A DNA stretch of 62,000 nucleotides from Cryptomeria japonica (lineage: Eukaryota; Streptophyta; Pinopsida; Cupressales; Cupressaceae), in NCBI RefSeq assembly GCF_030272615.1, contig NC_081407.1, positions 140,374,897 to 140,436,896 on the forward strand, written 5' to 3'. Within the stretch, counting starts at the first letter, position 1. Each line of letters starts with the position of its first letter. Positions 36,494 through 45,876 of the stretch are shown here, piece after piece. Made by a program: the position numbers and the translations under genes. The notes under the pieces are model-generated. The model ran no database searches. It saw only the letters and a program-made list of their open reading frames with translations, and had not been told where the DNA came from.

Positions 36494-36495
36494 AT

Positions 36496-37912
36496 TGATG
36501 GTATGATGAAAGAATAAGAATTTGGTCAACTACTGAGAGGGGGGAATGGTGAATCAGTAGATAGAAAAACTAATACTAACTTCACTAATCTCAAAATCAA
36601 TCTCTCAAAGTAAACTTAGAACTATCAATGCAATATCACTGTCAAGATAAAAACTCTCAAGATAAACCAGTTGAATGTTACAACAAACTAACAATACATA
36701 ACTTCAAACTCAAAACATCCAAATGCTTTTACTGACATAAGTAAAACTTCATTTCACAATGCTTCCAGTTATCATGACTTATCAAAGTGGATTAAGTAGT
36801 TAAGCAAATCAACCATAAGAACATAACCACAAAAACATTCACCACTTGACACAATATTTTTTACGTGGAAACCCAAATGGGAAAAACCACGGTGAGATGA
36901 GACTCACAAGATAACTATCTGAACTCTTCTGAAGTTCAGCCTATGAGGAGCTTAGCTTGTTAAAGCTTTAAAAATATCCTGTTAAGAACAAATCCTGTTA
37001 GGGACCACCCAGTTAAGGGATTGACTATAATGCCTTGTTAGAAGCAATACCCTGTAAGGAGTAACCTCGGTAGAGAATTTGAAATCCAAGCTAATGGATC
37101 ACCTGGATAGAGGATTTTAATAGCACCAAGCTTGTTAGAGCTTACCCGGTTAGGGGATTTCAATCTGCTGTAATTGTTAGAAAACAATAGGAGTTTGCTG
37201 ATATGTTTGAATAGCACTACACTTGCTTGTTCAGATCCTTTTGATGCCCATATCTTCCTTTACTCAAATTCTAGATACGTCATCCGATTTGGCAACCACA
37301 CACTTAACTAAAAATTTGCTAACTCTAAAACTAAACAACTCATTGACCTTATAAACAAATCAATTGAGTCGGTAACACAACAAAAACCTAATTCTCTCAT
37401 AGAGATTACAAACAAGTCGATTCAAGTATGACCGTTGGATAACATAGCAATCTCTGCACATCAATCAAGAAAACCTCGATCACTCCTTGATCACCACTTC
37501 ATCGAACTCAGTAACTCATCATGCGCTTTGCATTACATGCAATATACTTGCTCATTCCATAGACAAAAATCATTTCAACAACGCGCCAAAATCACTTTGA
37601 AAATTCTCTTCATACAATAATCATACGTGTCATAATCATTACCGCTCATTATCAAATCATAAATCAATATAACCAATTCACCAAACTTAATCGGTTAGGG
37701 TTTATCAAATCAACAGGTAGGGTTTACCGGTTCAACTCTCCTATACATATCAATACCGGTTCACTCCACAAATTATTCCTACCGGTTATAGTTTCCTTCA
37801 CCATCTCTTCCTACCGGTTGCAAAACATCATTACAACAATATCATTACCGGTTAATTTACATCAATGACAATATAACATATCATTAATGCAATCTTCATG
37901 CAAATACCAACA
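36496..37912 (-). repeat. 5' LTR of element E
   Basis: 1417 bp, the partner of 29335-30757. It ends (plus) AAATACCAACA just before the ATGAA duplication. Confidence 0.93.
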
Positions 37913-37917
37913 ATGAA

Positions 37918-38397
37918 TAGCAACAGTATTATCACAGTGAATAGAAATAGGCTCATCATAACTTACCCTTATGTCTTTTAACATTTGTTTCATCCATAAA
38001 ATCTGAGTACAGTTAGTAGTAGTACCTATATATTCTGCTTCAGCAGTAGATACTAAAGTACATGATTGTTTCTTGCTAAGCCATGAAACCAACTTCTTCC
38101 CAAGTAAGAATGTAGTATTTATCACAATGAATAGAAATAGGCTCATCATAACTTACCCTTATGTCTTTTAACATTTGTTTCATCCATAAAATCTGAGTAT
38201 AGTTAGTAGCAGTAGCTATATATTCTACTTCAGCAGTAGATACTGAAGTACGTGATTGTTTCTTGCTAAGCCATGAAACCAACTTCTTCCCAAGTAAGAA
38301 TGCACCACCAGTAGTGCTCTTCTTGTCATCCACAACTCCTGCCCAATCAGAATCTGTATAGGCACATAATCTTAAGTCATCATTCTTTGGATACCAT
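37918..38397 (-). pseudogene. RNase H middle part of element D, with internal tandem duplication
   Basis: The minus strand reads the copia RNase H: DSDWAGVVDDKKSTTGGAF, then GKKLVSWLSKKQSRTSVS, ILWMKQMLKDIRVSYDEP, HCDNTVAIH. A block of 190 bp occurs twice in tandem (37930-38119 and 38120-38309), so half the domain is repeated. The second repeat copy is truncated in frame, so the enzyme is not functional. Element B cuts it on the right, and E cuts it on the left. Confidence 0.88.
37930..38309. repeat. 190-bp tandem duplication inside RNase H of D
   Basis: TATCACAGTGAATAG at 37930 and TATCACAATGAATAG at 38120 begin two units that match for about 180 bp with roughly eight differences. The differences argue for an old duplication rather than an assembly slip. 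Confidence 0.9.
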
Positions 38398-38414
38398 TGT
38401 AGACACCCAAAATT

Positions 38415-38665
38415 GTCATGTCTAATTAAATAAATATTTTATTTATTTAATTATCTAAGCCTAATTCTTCTATTAATTAAATAAATTTTTATTTATTTAA
38501 TTAATTCATTTATCCTCTTCTAGCCTTATTTCTCATTTAAATAAATACATTTATTTATTTAAATTATCCCTTTCCTAAATTAAATAAATATTTTATTTAT
38601 TTAATTGTCCTACTTCTTCTATTAATTAAATAAATCTTTATTTATTTAATTAATTCATTATCTTT
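38415..38665. repeat. Five consecutive AT-rich inverted repeats in the B LTR
   Basis: Each has a perfect arm of 12-14 bp and a loop of 4-6 bases: TAATTAAATAAAT, ATTAATTAAATAAA, ATTTAAATAAATA, AATTAAATAAAT and ATTAATTAAATAAA, each followed by its reverse complement. The same set occurs in LTR copy 53902-54668 and, with changes, in both LTRs of A. Confidence 0.88.
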
Positions 38666-38815
38666 TTCTACACATGACACATGTCATTCATCTCTTATTT
38701 CCTACACTACCTACCCCTTTCATTATTTTGGTATTTCTTATACCTACCCTCTAATCCTAGCCGACCTCCTTTTTACACCTCTCAATCTTAACCCTCCATT
38801 TCATATTGTGTCTTC

Positions 38816-38823
38816 TATTTAAG
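38816..38823 (+). promoter_or_regulatory. TATA-like box in the LTR of element B
   Basis: TATTTAAG followed by GAGATGC lies where A has TATATAAG followed by GAGATGC. It is a likely U3 promoter for the genomic RNA. The copy in the 3' LTR is at 54320-54327. Confidence 0.45.
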
Positions 38824-39167
38824 GAGATGCTTTCTTCATTATCAAACCCTAACTACTGGATCAATTGACTACACTACAATTCTACTTGCAACCACATTCC
38901 GTTCTTTGTTGAGCTCTTGTGCATACAAAAATCTGAGAGCAAGCATATCAAACAAGATCAATGGAGATAGGAAGAATGGAGATCAAAACCCTAGTGGACA
39001 TGTGATGGTATAATCTTTGTGATTTTTGAGTTATTTGCATTGTCTTAGGTTATCTTCATATGTTATGGTGGATCTTTGTTCATTGTTAGGCTAGGGTTTG
39101 GTGGTTGAATCTATTTTAGTCTTTCAATATTGTTGTTTATTGCTATCCATTTTCACCATATACATTT

Positions 39168-39185
39168 TGGCACACCCGGTGGGAC
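39168..39185 (+). other. Primer-binding site of element B
   Basis: TGGCACACCCGGTGGGAC starts three bases after the LTR. Its reverse complement ends in CCA as a tRNA 3' end must. I did not identify the tRNA. Confidence 0.72.
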
Positions 39186-39279
39186 TCTTGTCCCTTTGCA
39201 TTTAACATTTTTGTTGCAGATTTTGCATTTTTGAAGTTGCAGATCGGACGATTTCGACGACATTTTAGGTTTTTTTTCC

Positions 39280-39537
39280 ACGTCTGCGAGTGTTCGGATC
39301 GCGTTTTTGTATTTTAGAGGCGTCTGTGATATCTTGGATCGCGTCTGTGTTTCTGTCATTTTTATTTTTTTGCAGGTTTCCGAAAGTCGCGTCTGTGATC
39401 CCGAATCGCGTCTGTGAACCATCTGATCGCGTCTGCAGAATAAAGAGGCGTCTGTGTTCCGAAATCACGTCTGCGAATCACAGAACCGCGTCTGTGTAGG
39501 ACAGACGCGTCTGTGTCTGGTATAACAACGTCTGTGC
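39280..39537 (+). repeat. CGCGTCTGTG cluster 1 (element B leader, LTR-proximal)
   Basis: About eleven copies of GCGTCTGTG or a one-base variant (GCGTCTGCA, ACGTCTGTG), irregularly spaced (about 15-40 bp) and all in gag direction. Confidence 0.9.
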
Positions 39538-40750
39538 ATTCTGTTTTGCAAAAAATTTTCAAGTTTTTCGATTCGGCTTTTCGGATTTTGTACTTAGGGT
39601 TTCAGATCTGGTTTATTTTTGGCTAACCTTTGCAGATCTAGCTAACCTGGTTTGTGCAGCTTGCTTTGGAGGCAAATACGTTTTTGTTGAAGGCCCCTTT
39701 TCACAAAGTCTTTTTGGGTTTTCTTAAAATTTACCTAACTTGTGTGCTTGCAGGAAGGGGTTATCACTTGAAACAACCCAAACTACTAACAATTTTGTTG
39801 CAGGGCCTTAGCTAGGGTTTTGCAATTTTATTTGTGTGCCTTGTCTTCATAGCTTAGCAAACACTTCAATTGGTGCACTAAAATTGAATCATTGTCTTTT
39901 GTGTTTTGAGCAATAGGCTCTTTTTGTTTACTCTTTAGAGGGCCTGTCTTCCCGTGTGGTCATTAGGACTACTAGTGAGAAGAGAACGACCCAAGTGGTA
40001 GCAAAAGAAAAGCCATCTTCTTCCAAGCCACTATAATCAAATGTATTCATGGTGAAAACTATGAATAACGTGTGCTGATTAGTTCATACCGACACTATGT
40101 CTCCCCATAAACCCGTTTGATCAAATTTATTTGATCATTTGTAGGGCGTAACCCCTACCGGCTGGGAGCCTTCTGTATTTACAGAGCTGAAAGTGCCGCA
40201 TGTATGGCCACACGAGCGGATGCCCTTACTAGCACCTCATTGTTTTAGATGCCCAAATCCTTCTAGTTGTTGAGGCAGGAGGTCGGACCTCTGGTAGCGG
40301 CCCACACACATACGGTTCTTAGTAGAGATACAAAGTTCGCCATGGGGAGTTTTCATGGGGACTGATGCTTGGCTGACCCGAGAAGTGAGTGCCGAGGGTG
40401 GAGCCAGTGAGGTCAAGCATCTAAGTATCCGCTCTGAATAGCGTAGCCTCGGGGGTAAAACCCCATGTGGGATCAACAATTATTGTCCTGGCCAGCCATA
40501 AGAATTGTGCTTGACTTATGATAAACATTCAAACAATCAAGACAAAACAGTAAAACATTGTGTCTTTTGTGTCTTCAAGTGCATGCAAAAACTTTTTACA
40601 TCAAACAACACACTTTTTGGAGTCTAAACAGTCTGCAAACATTGGGTCATCAACACTGTGTCCTCTTGTCACGAAAAACAGTCGAAAAATCAGATTTGGT
40701 CACAGCAAAACAAATTCACAGATAGGAAAGATTACACTAAGGTTACAGAA

Positions 40751-41032
40751 ACGCGTCTGTGTCGGTTAAAACCGTGTCTGTGTCTGATAAACGCGTCTGT
40801 GAAGTACAGAATAGCGTCTGTGTTTTTATCAGCGTCTGTGTCGAACAGAGACACGTCTGTGTCTGGAAATCGCGTCTGTGAAGTATACGGGCGCGTCTGT
40901 GTCCACAATTGCAAAAACTGTTACAGTCTTAGCAAACATCAACAGGAAATCTCAGAATCACGTTTGTGTCAAACAGAATAGCGTCTGTGTCTTCAAACGG
41001 CGTCTGTGAAGTATACAGAGGCGTCTGTGTCA
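40751..41032 (+). repeat. CGCGTCTGTG cluster 2 (element B leader, gag-proximal)
   Basis: About twelve copies, all in gag direction. Several carry longer shared context, for example GCGTCTGTGAAGTA three times (a fourth reads GCGTCTGTGAAC) and GCGTCTGTGTC several times. Confidence 0.9.
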
Positions 41033-41520
41033 GGATTTGAAAAGTTTAACAATCAAGCAAACAAAGAAATCAGTTTCGGCACACTTGAGCTTCCTAGGTT
41101 GTCTCTTCAGGTTTCATCTAGCATTCAGCCTGTTCTAAGGTCTTACACAGTCCATCATTGCTTCATACCTCATTTTACATTCATACTTGTCTAAACTTGA
41201 GTCAAAAGGTCACTTGCTTGTCCTCACTATACTTTGTCAACACACTACATACTACTACACTTTGTTAAGTGGTCCCTCATCAAGGTTTCTTACCTTTGGG
41301 TCTCATTTGGTCTTACTTAGAGTCCAGGTCAGCTTACCTCATCAAGAGAAACTATCCTCTCTTTGGAAGTCACACCTACTCTACTACGTACATACTTGGT
41401 CTTACACTTTGGACATTGCAAGTAAACTTCAGATTCATTTACACTCCATACAACTCTTGGTCTTGCATACTCTTGTCATTTTCGTCTAAGTCTCTCACAT
41501 ATTGGTCTAACACCTAGTTC

Positions 41521-44500
41521 ATGGTTGAAACCCGTCTTCAAAAATCTAGGAGAAAAGCTAAAGAAGCTCAAGGGCCCGTAAACATGAGTTCTTATGAGTA
41601 TGACAATGATGTCTTCTACAATCCTGAGCACACTACATTACCAGACATGAATGTTTATAGACACAATCCAAATATGGAAAGCGCAAACGCTATACACAAC
41701 GCTACACACAATGACAATGTTGACAATTCTTCAATACTATCAGCAGACATACAAGAATCTATAATGGACCCTCAATTCAATAGATTGGTTGAAGAGATAA
41801 TGAGGAGAGATCGTCAATACTTTCTAAACATGATGGCACAAAGTGGAGCTAAAATACCACATGATTTTGACTTATCTCAACTTATGGAAAGTAGACCTTC
41901 ACAACAAACTCAACCTAATAGTGGAGGACCAAATAATATGATGCCGGAGTCACCATCAGTTTTGCTTCAGAAACCAGCAATCCCACATACACAAGCTCAA
42001 ATGCATGATACTTACACTCAAAGACCATCATGGAGGCCTTATGTTCAAACACATGCTCAAGATATGGGTCAACCAAGACAAATGGATACTCAAGGACTTC
42101 CTCAAAATTTTGACACAAGAAGACCTCATGCCAAAATTGGGGGCAACATAATGGAAAATGAAAGGCCCATTGAATATGGTTTATATACACAAAACAAATA
42201 TGGGGTCCCTCAACAAGAAATTATGCCAAGCGCTCCATACATGTCGCAACAATATAGACCTCCATATGGACATGTCTACGATCAGTATCATCCATATATG
42301 CAACAAGCTCCTCCTCAAATGGGTGTTTCAAACATGGGATATGCTACAAGAAATCCATCTCCTCCCAAAAATAATTTGGAGCAACAAATCAGAGATCTAC
42401 AAAAGAAAGTGGAAGACATGGGCACATCAAAACCCACATATACTATGAGAGATATATGCCCTTATCCCTTTGATAAGAGCATTCCAATGCCTCCGTTTCC
42501 TCCGCACTTTGCAACGCCAAAATTCGACAAATATAGAGGGAGAGGAGATCCCAAGGCACACATAAGACAATTCTTCACAGCTTGCATTGAGGTAGCAGCA
42601 GAAGAAACATACTTAATGAGGTTGTTCCCACAGAGCTTAGGAGATCAAGCGATGGAATGGTTTTCTCAATTACCTCCTGGTATTAAGTCATGGGGTGACT
42701 TAGCAGAGGCATTCATTCAGCATTTCTCTTACAACATTGAAACAGATGTCTCAGTTACTACCTTGTGCAATACGAAACAAAAAGAAGGAGAATCTTTTGC
42801 GTCATTTTTACAAAGATGGAGAAACTTAGCTAGCAGATGCTCTTGTGAAATCCCGCAAAAACAAATGGTGGAAATGTTCACACAAAATGTTAACAAGGCT
42901 ATTGGTTATGATCTCAGAAAAGCTTGTTTGTCTCCATTTAAGGATGTCATTGAAAAGGGCCTAGCAACAGAAGAGGTCTTGATTGAACAAGGAGTTATCA
43001 AACTATTCAAAGAAAACAAAGAGGACTTTAAGGGAAAGGACAAACCAAAGTTTTGGAACAAGAACAAGAACAAGAACACAGTTAATGATGGTGTTGTTGA
43101 TGCTAACACAGTGAGACCAAAGTTCATCTTTTCTGGATCAAATTCTACCAACAATCAAGTGAACAATCAAACAGCTGCTAAACCACGAAGGAAGTACACT
43201 CCATTGGGAGAACCACTTGAATCAGTATTCAAAAAGCTTGTAACAAACAAAGTGATCACGGTCCCAGATTTTCCTCCATATGAACCAAAGGTAAAACCGA
43301 ATTGGTGGAATGATGATGAATATTGTGAATTTCATAAAAGCAAGGGTCACAAGACAAGTAATTGCCATCGATTGAAAAACATTGTACAAGATCTCATTGA
43401 CAGAGGAGATATTGAGATTGAGGGACATTCATCTAACCAAGAGCATGAGGTGTTTAAGGAACCATTCCCAAAACATGACAAGGGAAAAGGCAAAGTCACA
43501 GATGATCAAGCTAATTACACCAGAACATCTTACAATTATGATTCCACTATTAATCACATCTCAATGGACAATCATATTTCTACCATTACTATCAAAAATA
43601 AAAATCCTGAGAATCCTCCTCAGCGACCTAAAATTGTCCTAAAAGGTGTGGGATCTTCATCCGAAGCTACCTCTGAATGTCATGTTACAACCCGTCGAGG
43701 TAAGATCACATTGCCAGGTACCTCTACTAAGAATACCAATCTTTCGTCAACTAAGCCTGAGTACGATCTTGTAGAGCAATTAGGGAAAACACCCGCACTT
43801 ATCTCTATTCTTGAGCTCTTACGCATATCTCCTGCACATAAAGCTATCCTTGACAAAACCTTGAGAGATACTGCTGTCCCTACCGATCTGAACGTGGACC
43901 AGTTTCAAGCCATGGTGGGATATTTATCCATCCCACACTCCCTCACATTCACAGAAGCTGATGACGCCTCCATAAGTCAGCCTCACAATGCACCTCTACA
44001 TATTGAAGCCTTCATACATAAACACCGAATAAAACGAGTCCTGATAGATGGAGGAGCAGGTCTTAATATTTGTACATTGAGCACCATCAGACAATTGGGA
44101 TATTCTGACAAAGCGGTGAATGCTACAAACCAAATCACTATTAAGGCTTATGATGATGAAGAGCGTTCATCCAAGGGCACAGTCATCTTACCACTAAGAA
44201 TAGGGCCAGTCACAAAGGACGTGATTTGTCAAGTCCTAGATCTAGACCTCACGTATAACATATTGCTAGGACGTCCATGGATTCATGAAATGAGAGCAGT
44301 CCCATCAACATACCACCAGCGCATAAAATTTCCTCATAATGGAGTCGAGGTAACGGTCAATGGTGATCCAAATCCATTCATATATTGCAATAACTTGAGA
44401 TCACATACTGAGATTATCATTCCCAGCAATCGTGAGGCTACTCCTTCTTCAGCATATATTGATCCTGAGTCATTAAAGCCCTCTACATCCAAACAAGGTG

Positions 44501-45876
44501 AACTTAGAGCCAAGTTTCAAGACAAAGGCATGGGAGAATACACTCTGAATCAAACAATGTTCTTACGACAAGTCATGAACTCCCCCAAAGAATATGGGAG
44601 GCCACATCCTAATAAGCAAATCTCCATCATGCTCCTCAAATGGGATCCTACCGTCTTTCAAAAATGGGGCGAACTAGAGGAAGAAAGTTTATATAAAATG
44701 CTATATAAGGACGCTGAAGATGATACACATGATCAAATTATAATACCCTGTGAAAACTATGGTAAAGGTTTCAAAATTCTGCAGAGATTCGGGTATGATG
44801 GAAAAAGTCCTCTCGGACTACGCAAAGAAGGTGTCATGGAGCCTCTACAACCTGAGCTAACTACAAGAAGGGAACGCTCTAAGGGGCTTGGTTTTCTAAA
44901 TCCCAAGATTCAAAACAAGAGCACAAAACAGATATGGCGAGTCAAAGTGGCTGAAGTTCAACAAGAGGATAATTATTCCACAGACTCCAATGAGTGGGAA
45001 TGGGGTTCAGACAAATCCTCCAGTGACTATGAACTTAATGAGACATTTAGAGAGCCAGATGAACCTACAGAGGAGGAGGAGTTTTACAAGAAATTCAGAG
45101 TTGGTCAAGAACCGACCTATAAGGATCCTGCACAAGCTTCGTTTCAAGGCCCTAGGTCAGGATCACATAGGATGAGGACACCTGTCCCTGAGGGTGCTAC
45201 TAGTGATGATAATTTGGACTCACTCACGATCGACACTGATGAGGAGGGTGCCATTGACGACCTCGATGACTACCTTGACATACCTGAATATAACCACATC
45301 TTCACTATTAGCCTTGCGGACTCTAAAAACACTAAAGATCTTCCCCTCGTTCACCCCCAACTCATTGACTGGGATCAGGATGGACCACCACAGATTGATA
45401 CATTTCAAAATGATGAAGCTATTGTTGATTATCTTGGCATTCGCGATGATCTTCCTCTTGGAGACCATAAAGCAGGATACGCCATAGAGCTAAATAACAT
45501 GGCATACTTTGGTGAGGGTGTCGGGCCTTCTAGTCGCAAAAATGTGAAAATAAAGACAAAACAAGGGTCTTATGGCGAAAACCACACTGTGGCGCTCTCT
45601 GACTCTAAAAAATTAAAAAGAAAGGACGTATCTGAGGGTGAAAACCTCTCTGAGGCGCTCGAAGATGGAAGGCTTGACATTCTCCCAGCATCATACGAGG
45701 AAAAATCATCCATGTTGGTAGAGGAGACTATAAAGACAAACATTGGTACAGCAGAGGTTCCACACAACATATTTTTGGCTCAATCATTGACAGAGGCCGA
45801 GAAAGCAAGGTTCATAAGCTTCTTTAAGGAACGACAAGTCAACTTCGCATGGTCTTTTCTGATATGCCTGGACTAG
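41521..45876 (+). CDS. Gag-protease with G-patch, 1451 codons (element B)
   Basis: It starts MVETRLQKSRRKAKEA, the same start as A. In order: a Gln/Pro/Met-rich N-terminal region (1-300); a capsid-like part about 330-500 (RQFFTACIEVAAEETY, FPQSLGDQAMEWFSQLPPG); a zinc knuckle of unusual CX2HX4HX4C form (Cys602, His605, His610, Cys615); the aspartic protease about 830-940 (VLIDGGAGLNI, Asp843; ILLGRPWIHEMRAV); and a G-patch-like segment about 1080-1130 (GKGFKILQRFGYDGKSPLG ... KGLGF). The last third is acidic. The ORF ends in FAWS just where RT should begin (FAWSFSDMPGL); RT continues in the -1 frame. It encodes particle structure and maturation. It is open over its full length. Confidence 0.9.
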   Translation: MVETRLQKSRRKAKEAQGPVNMSSYEYDNDVFYNPEHTTLPDMNVYRHNPNMESANAIHNATHNDNVDNSSILSADIQESIMDPQFNRLVEEIMRRDRQYFLNMMAQSGAKIPHDFDLSQLMESRPSQQTQPNSGGPNNMMPESPSVLLQKPAIPHTQAQMHDTYTQRPSWRPYVQTHAQDMGQPRQMDTQGLPQNFDTRRPHAKIGGNIMENERPIEYGLYTQNKYGVPQQEIMPSAPYMSQQYRPPYGHVYDQYHPYMQQAPPQMGVSNMGYATRNPSPPKNNLEQQIRDLQKKVEDMGTSKPTYTMRDICPYPFDKSIPMPPFPPHFATPKFDKYRGRGDPKAHIRQFFTACIEVAAEETYLMRLFPQSLGDQAMEWFSQLPPGIKSWGDLAEAFIQHFSYNIETDVSVTTLCNTKQKEGESFASFLQRWRNLASRCSCEIPQKQMVEMFTQNVNKAIGYDLRKACLSPFKDVIEKGLATEEVLIEQGVIKLFKENKEDFKGKDKPKFWNKNKNKNTVNDGVVDANTVRPKFIFSGSNSTNNQVNNQTAAKPRRKYTPLGEPLESVFKKLVTNKVITVPDFPPYEPKVKPNWWNDDEYCEFHKSKGHKTSNCHRLKNIVQDLIDRGDIEIEGHSSNQEHEVFKEPFPKHDKGKGKVTDDQANYTRTSYNYDSTINHISMDNHISTITIKNKNPENPPQRPKIVLKGVGSSSEATSECHVTTRRGKITLPGTSTKNTNLSSTKPEYDLVEQLGKTPALISILELLRISPAHKAILDKTLRDTAVPTDLNVDQFQAMVGYLSIPHSLTFTEADDASISQPHNAPLHIEAFIHKHRIKRVLIDGGAGLNICTLSTIRQLGYSDKAVNATNQITIKAYDDEERSSKGTVILPLRIGPVTKDVICQVLDLDLTYNILLGRPWIHEMRAVPSTYHQRIKFPHNGVEVTVNGDPNPFIYCNNLRSHTEIIIPSNREATPSSAYIDPESLKPSTSKQGELRAKFQDKGMGEYTLNQTMFLRQVMNSPKEYGRPHPNKQISIMLLKWDPTVFQKWGELEEESLYKMLYKDAEDDTHDQIIIPCENYGKGFKILQRFGYDGKSPLGLRKEGVMEPLQPELTTRRERSKGLGFLNPKIQNKSTKQIWRVKVAEVQQEDNYSTDSNEWEWGSDKSSSDYELNETFREPDEPTEEEEFYKKFRVGQEPTYKDPAQASFQGPRSGSHRMRTPVPEGATSDDNLDSLTIDTDEEGAIDDLDDYLDIPEYNHIFTISLADSKNTKDLPLVHPQLIDWDQDGPPQIDTFQNDEAIVDYLGIRDDLPLGDHKAGYAIELNNMAYFGEGVGPSSRKNVKIKTKQGSYGENHTVALSDSKKLKRKDVSEGENLSEALEDGRLDILPASYEEKSSMLVEETIKTNIGTAEVPHNIFLAQSLTEAEKARFISFFKERQVNFAWSFLICLD

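Larger units (their letters stand above)
29335..37912 (-). mobile_element. Element E: Ty1/copia retrotransposon inserted in the RNase H of D
   Basis: LTRs at 29335-30757 (3') and 36496-37912 (5') start (plus) TGATGGTATGATG and end CCAACA. The target duplication ATGAA flanks both sides (29330-29334 and 37913-37917). Polypurine tract, RNase H, RT, integrase, protease, gag and the primer site follow the copia order on the minus strand. From protease to RNase H it is one frame with only nonsense breaks. LTR-like block F lies near its 3' end. Confidence 0.93.
38398..39164 (+). repeat. 5' LTR of element B
   Basis: 767 bp, TGTAGACACCCAAAATTG ... CACCATATACA. The first 280 bp hold five AT-rich perfect inverted repeats with arms of 12-14 bp. 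A TATA-like box is at 38816-38823. Confidence 0.97.
39186..41520 (+). other. Long 5' leader of element B
   Basis: 2.3 kb without a supported gene. It contains two CGCGTCTGTG clusters, a GC-richer block at about 39930-40500 that is conserved in A, and a conserved stretch at 41190-41510 just before gag. Two overlapping short plus-strand open frames (41187-41489 and 41269-41517) are also partly open in A. They may be leader ORFs or chance. Confidence 0.75.

Noticed and set aside
40237-40479. Minus-strand 80-codon frame in the B leader, also partly open in A
   Set aside because: The region is conserved as DNA in the leader, but the A copy does not keep the same protein length and no domain is visible.
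45194-45487. Second frame of 97 codons inside gag-protease of B
   Set aside because: Overlaps the acidic part of the long ORF with no recognisable domain.
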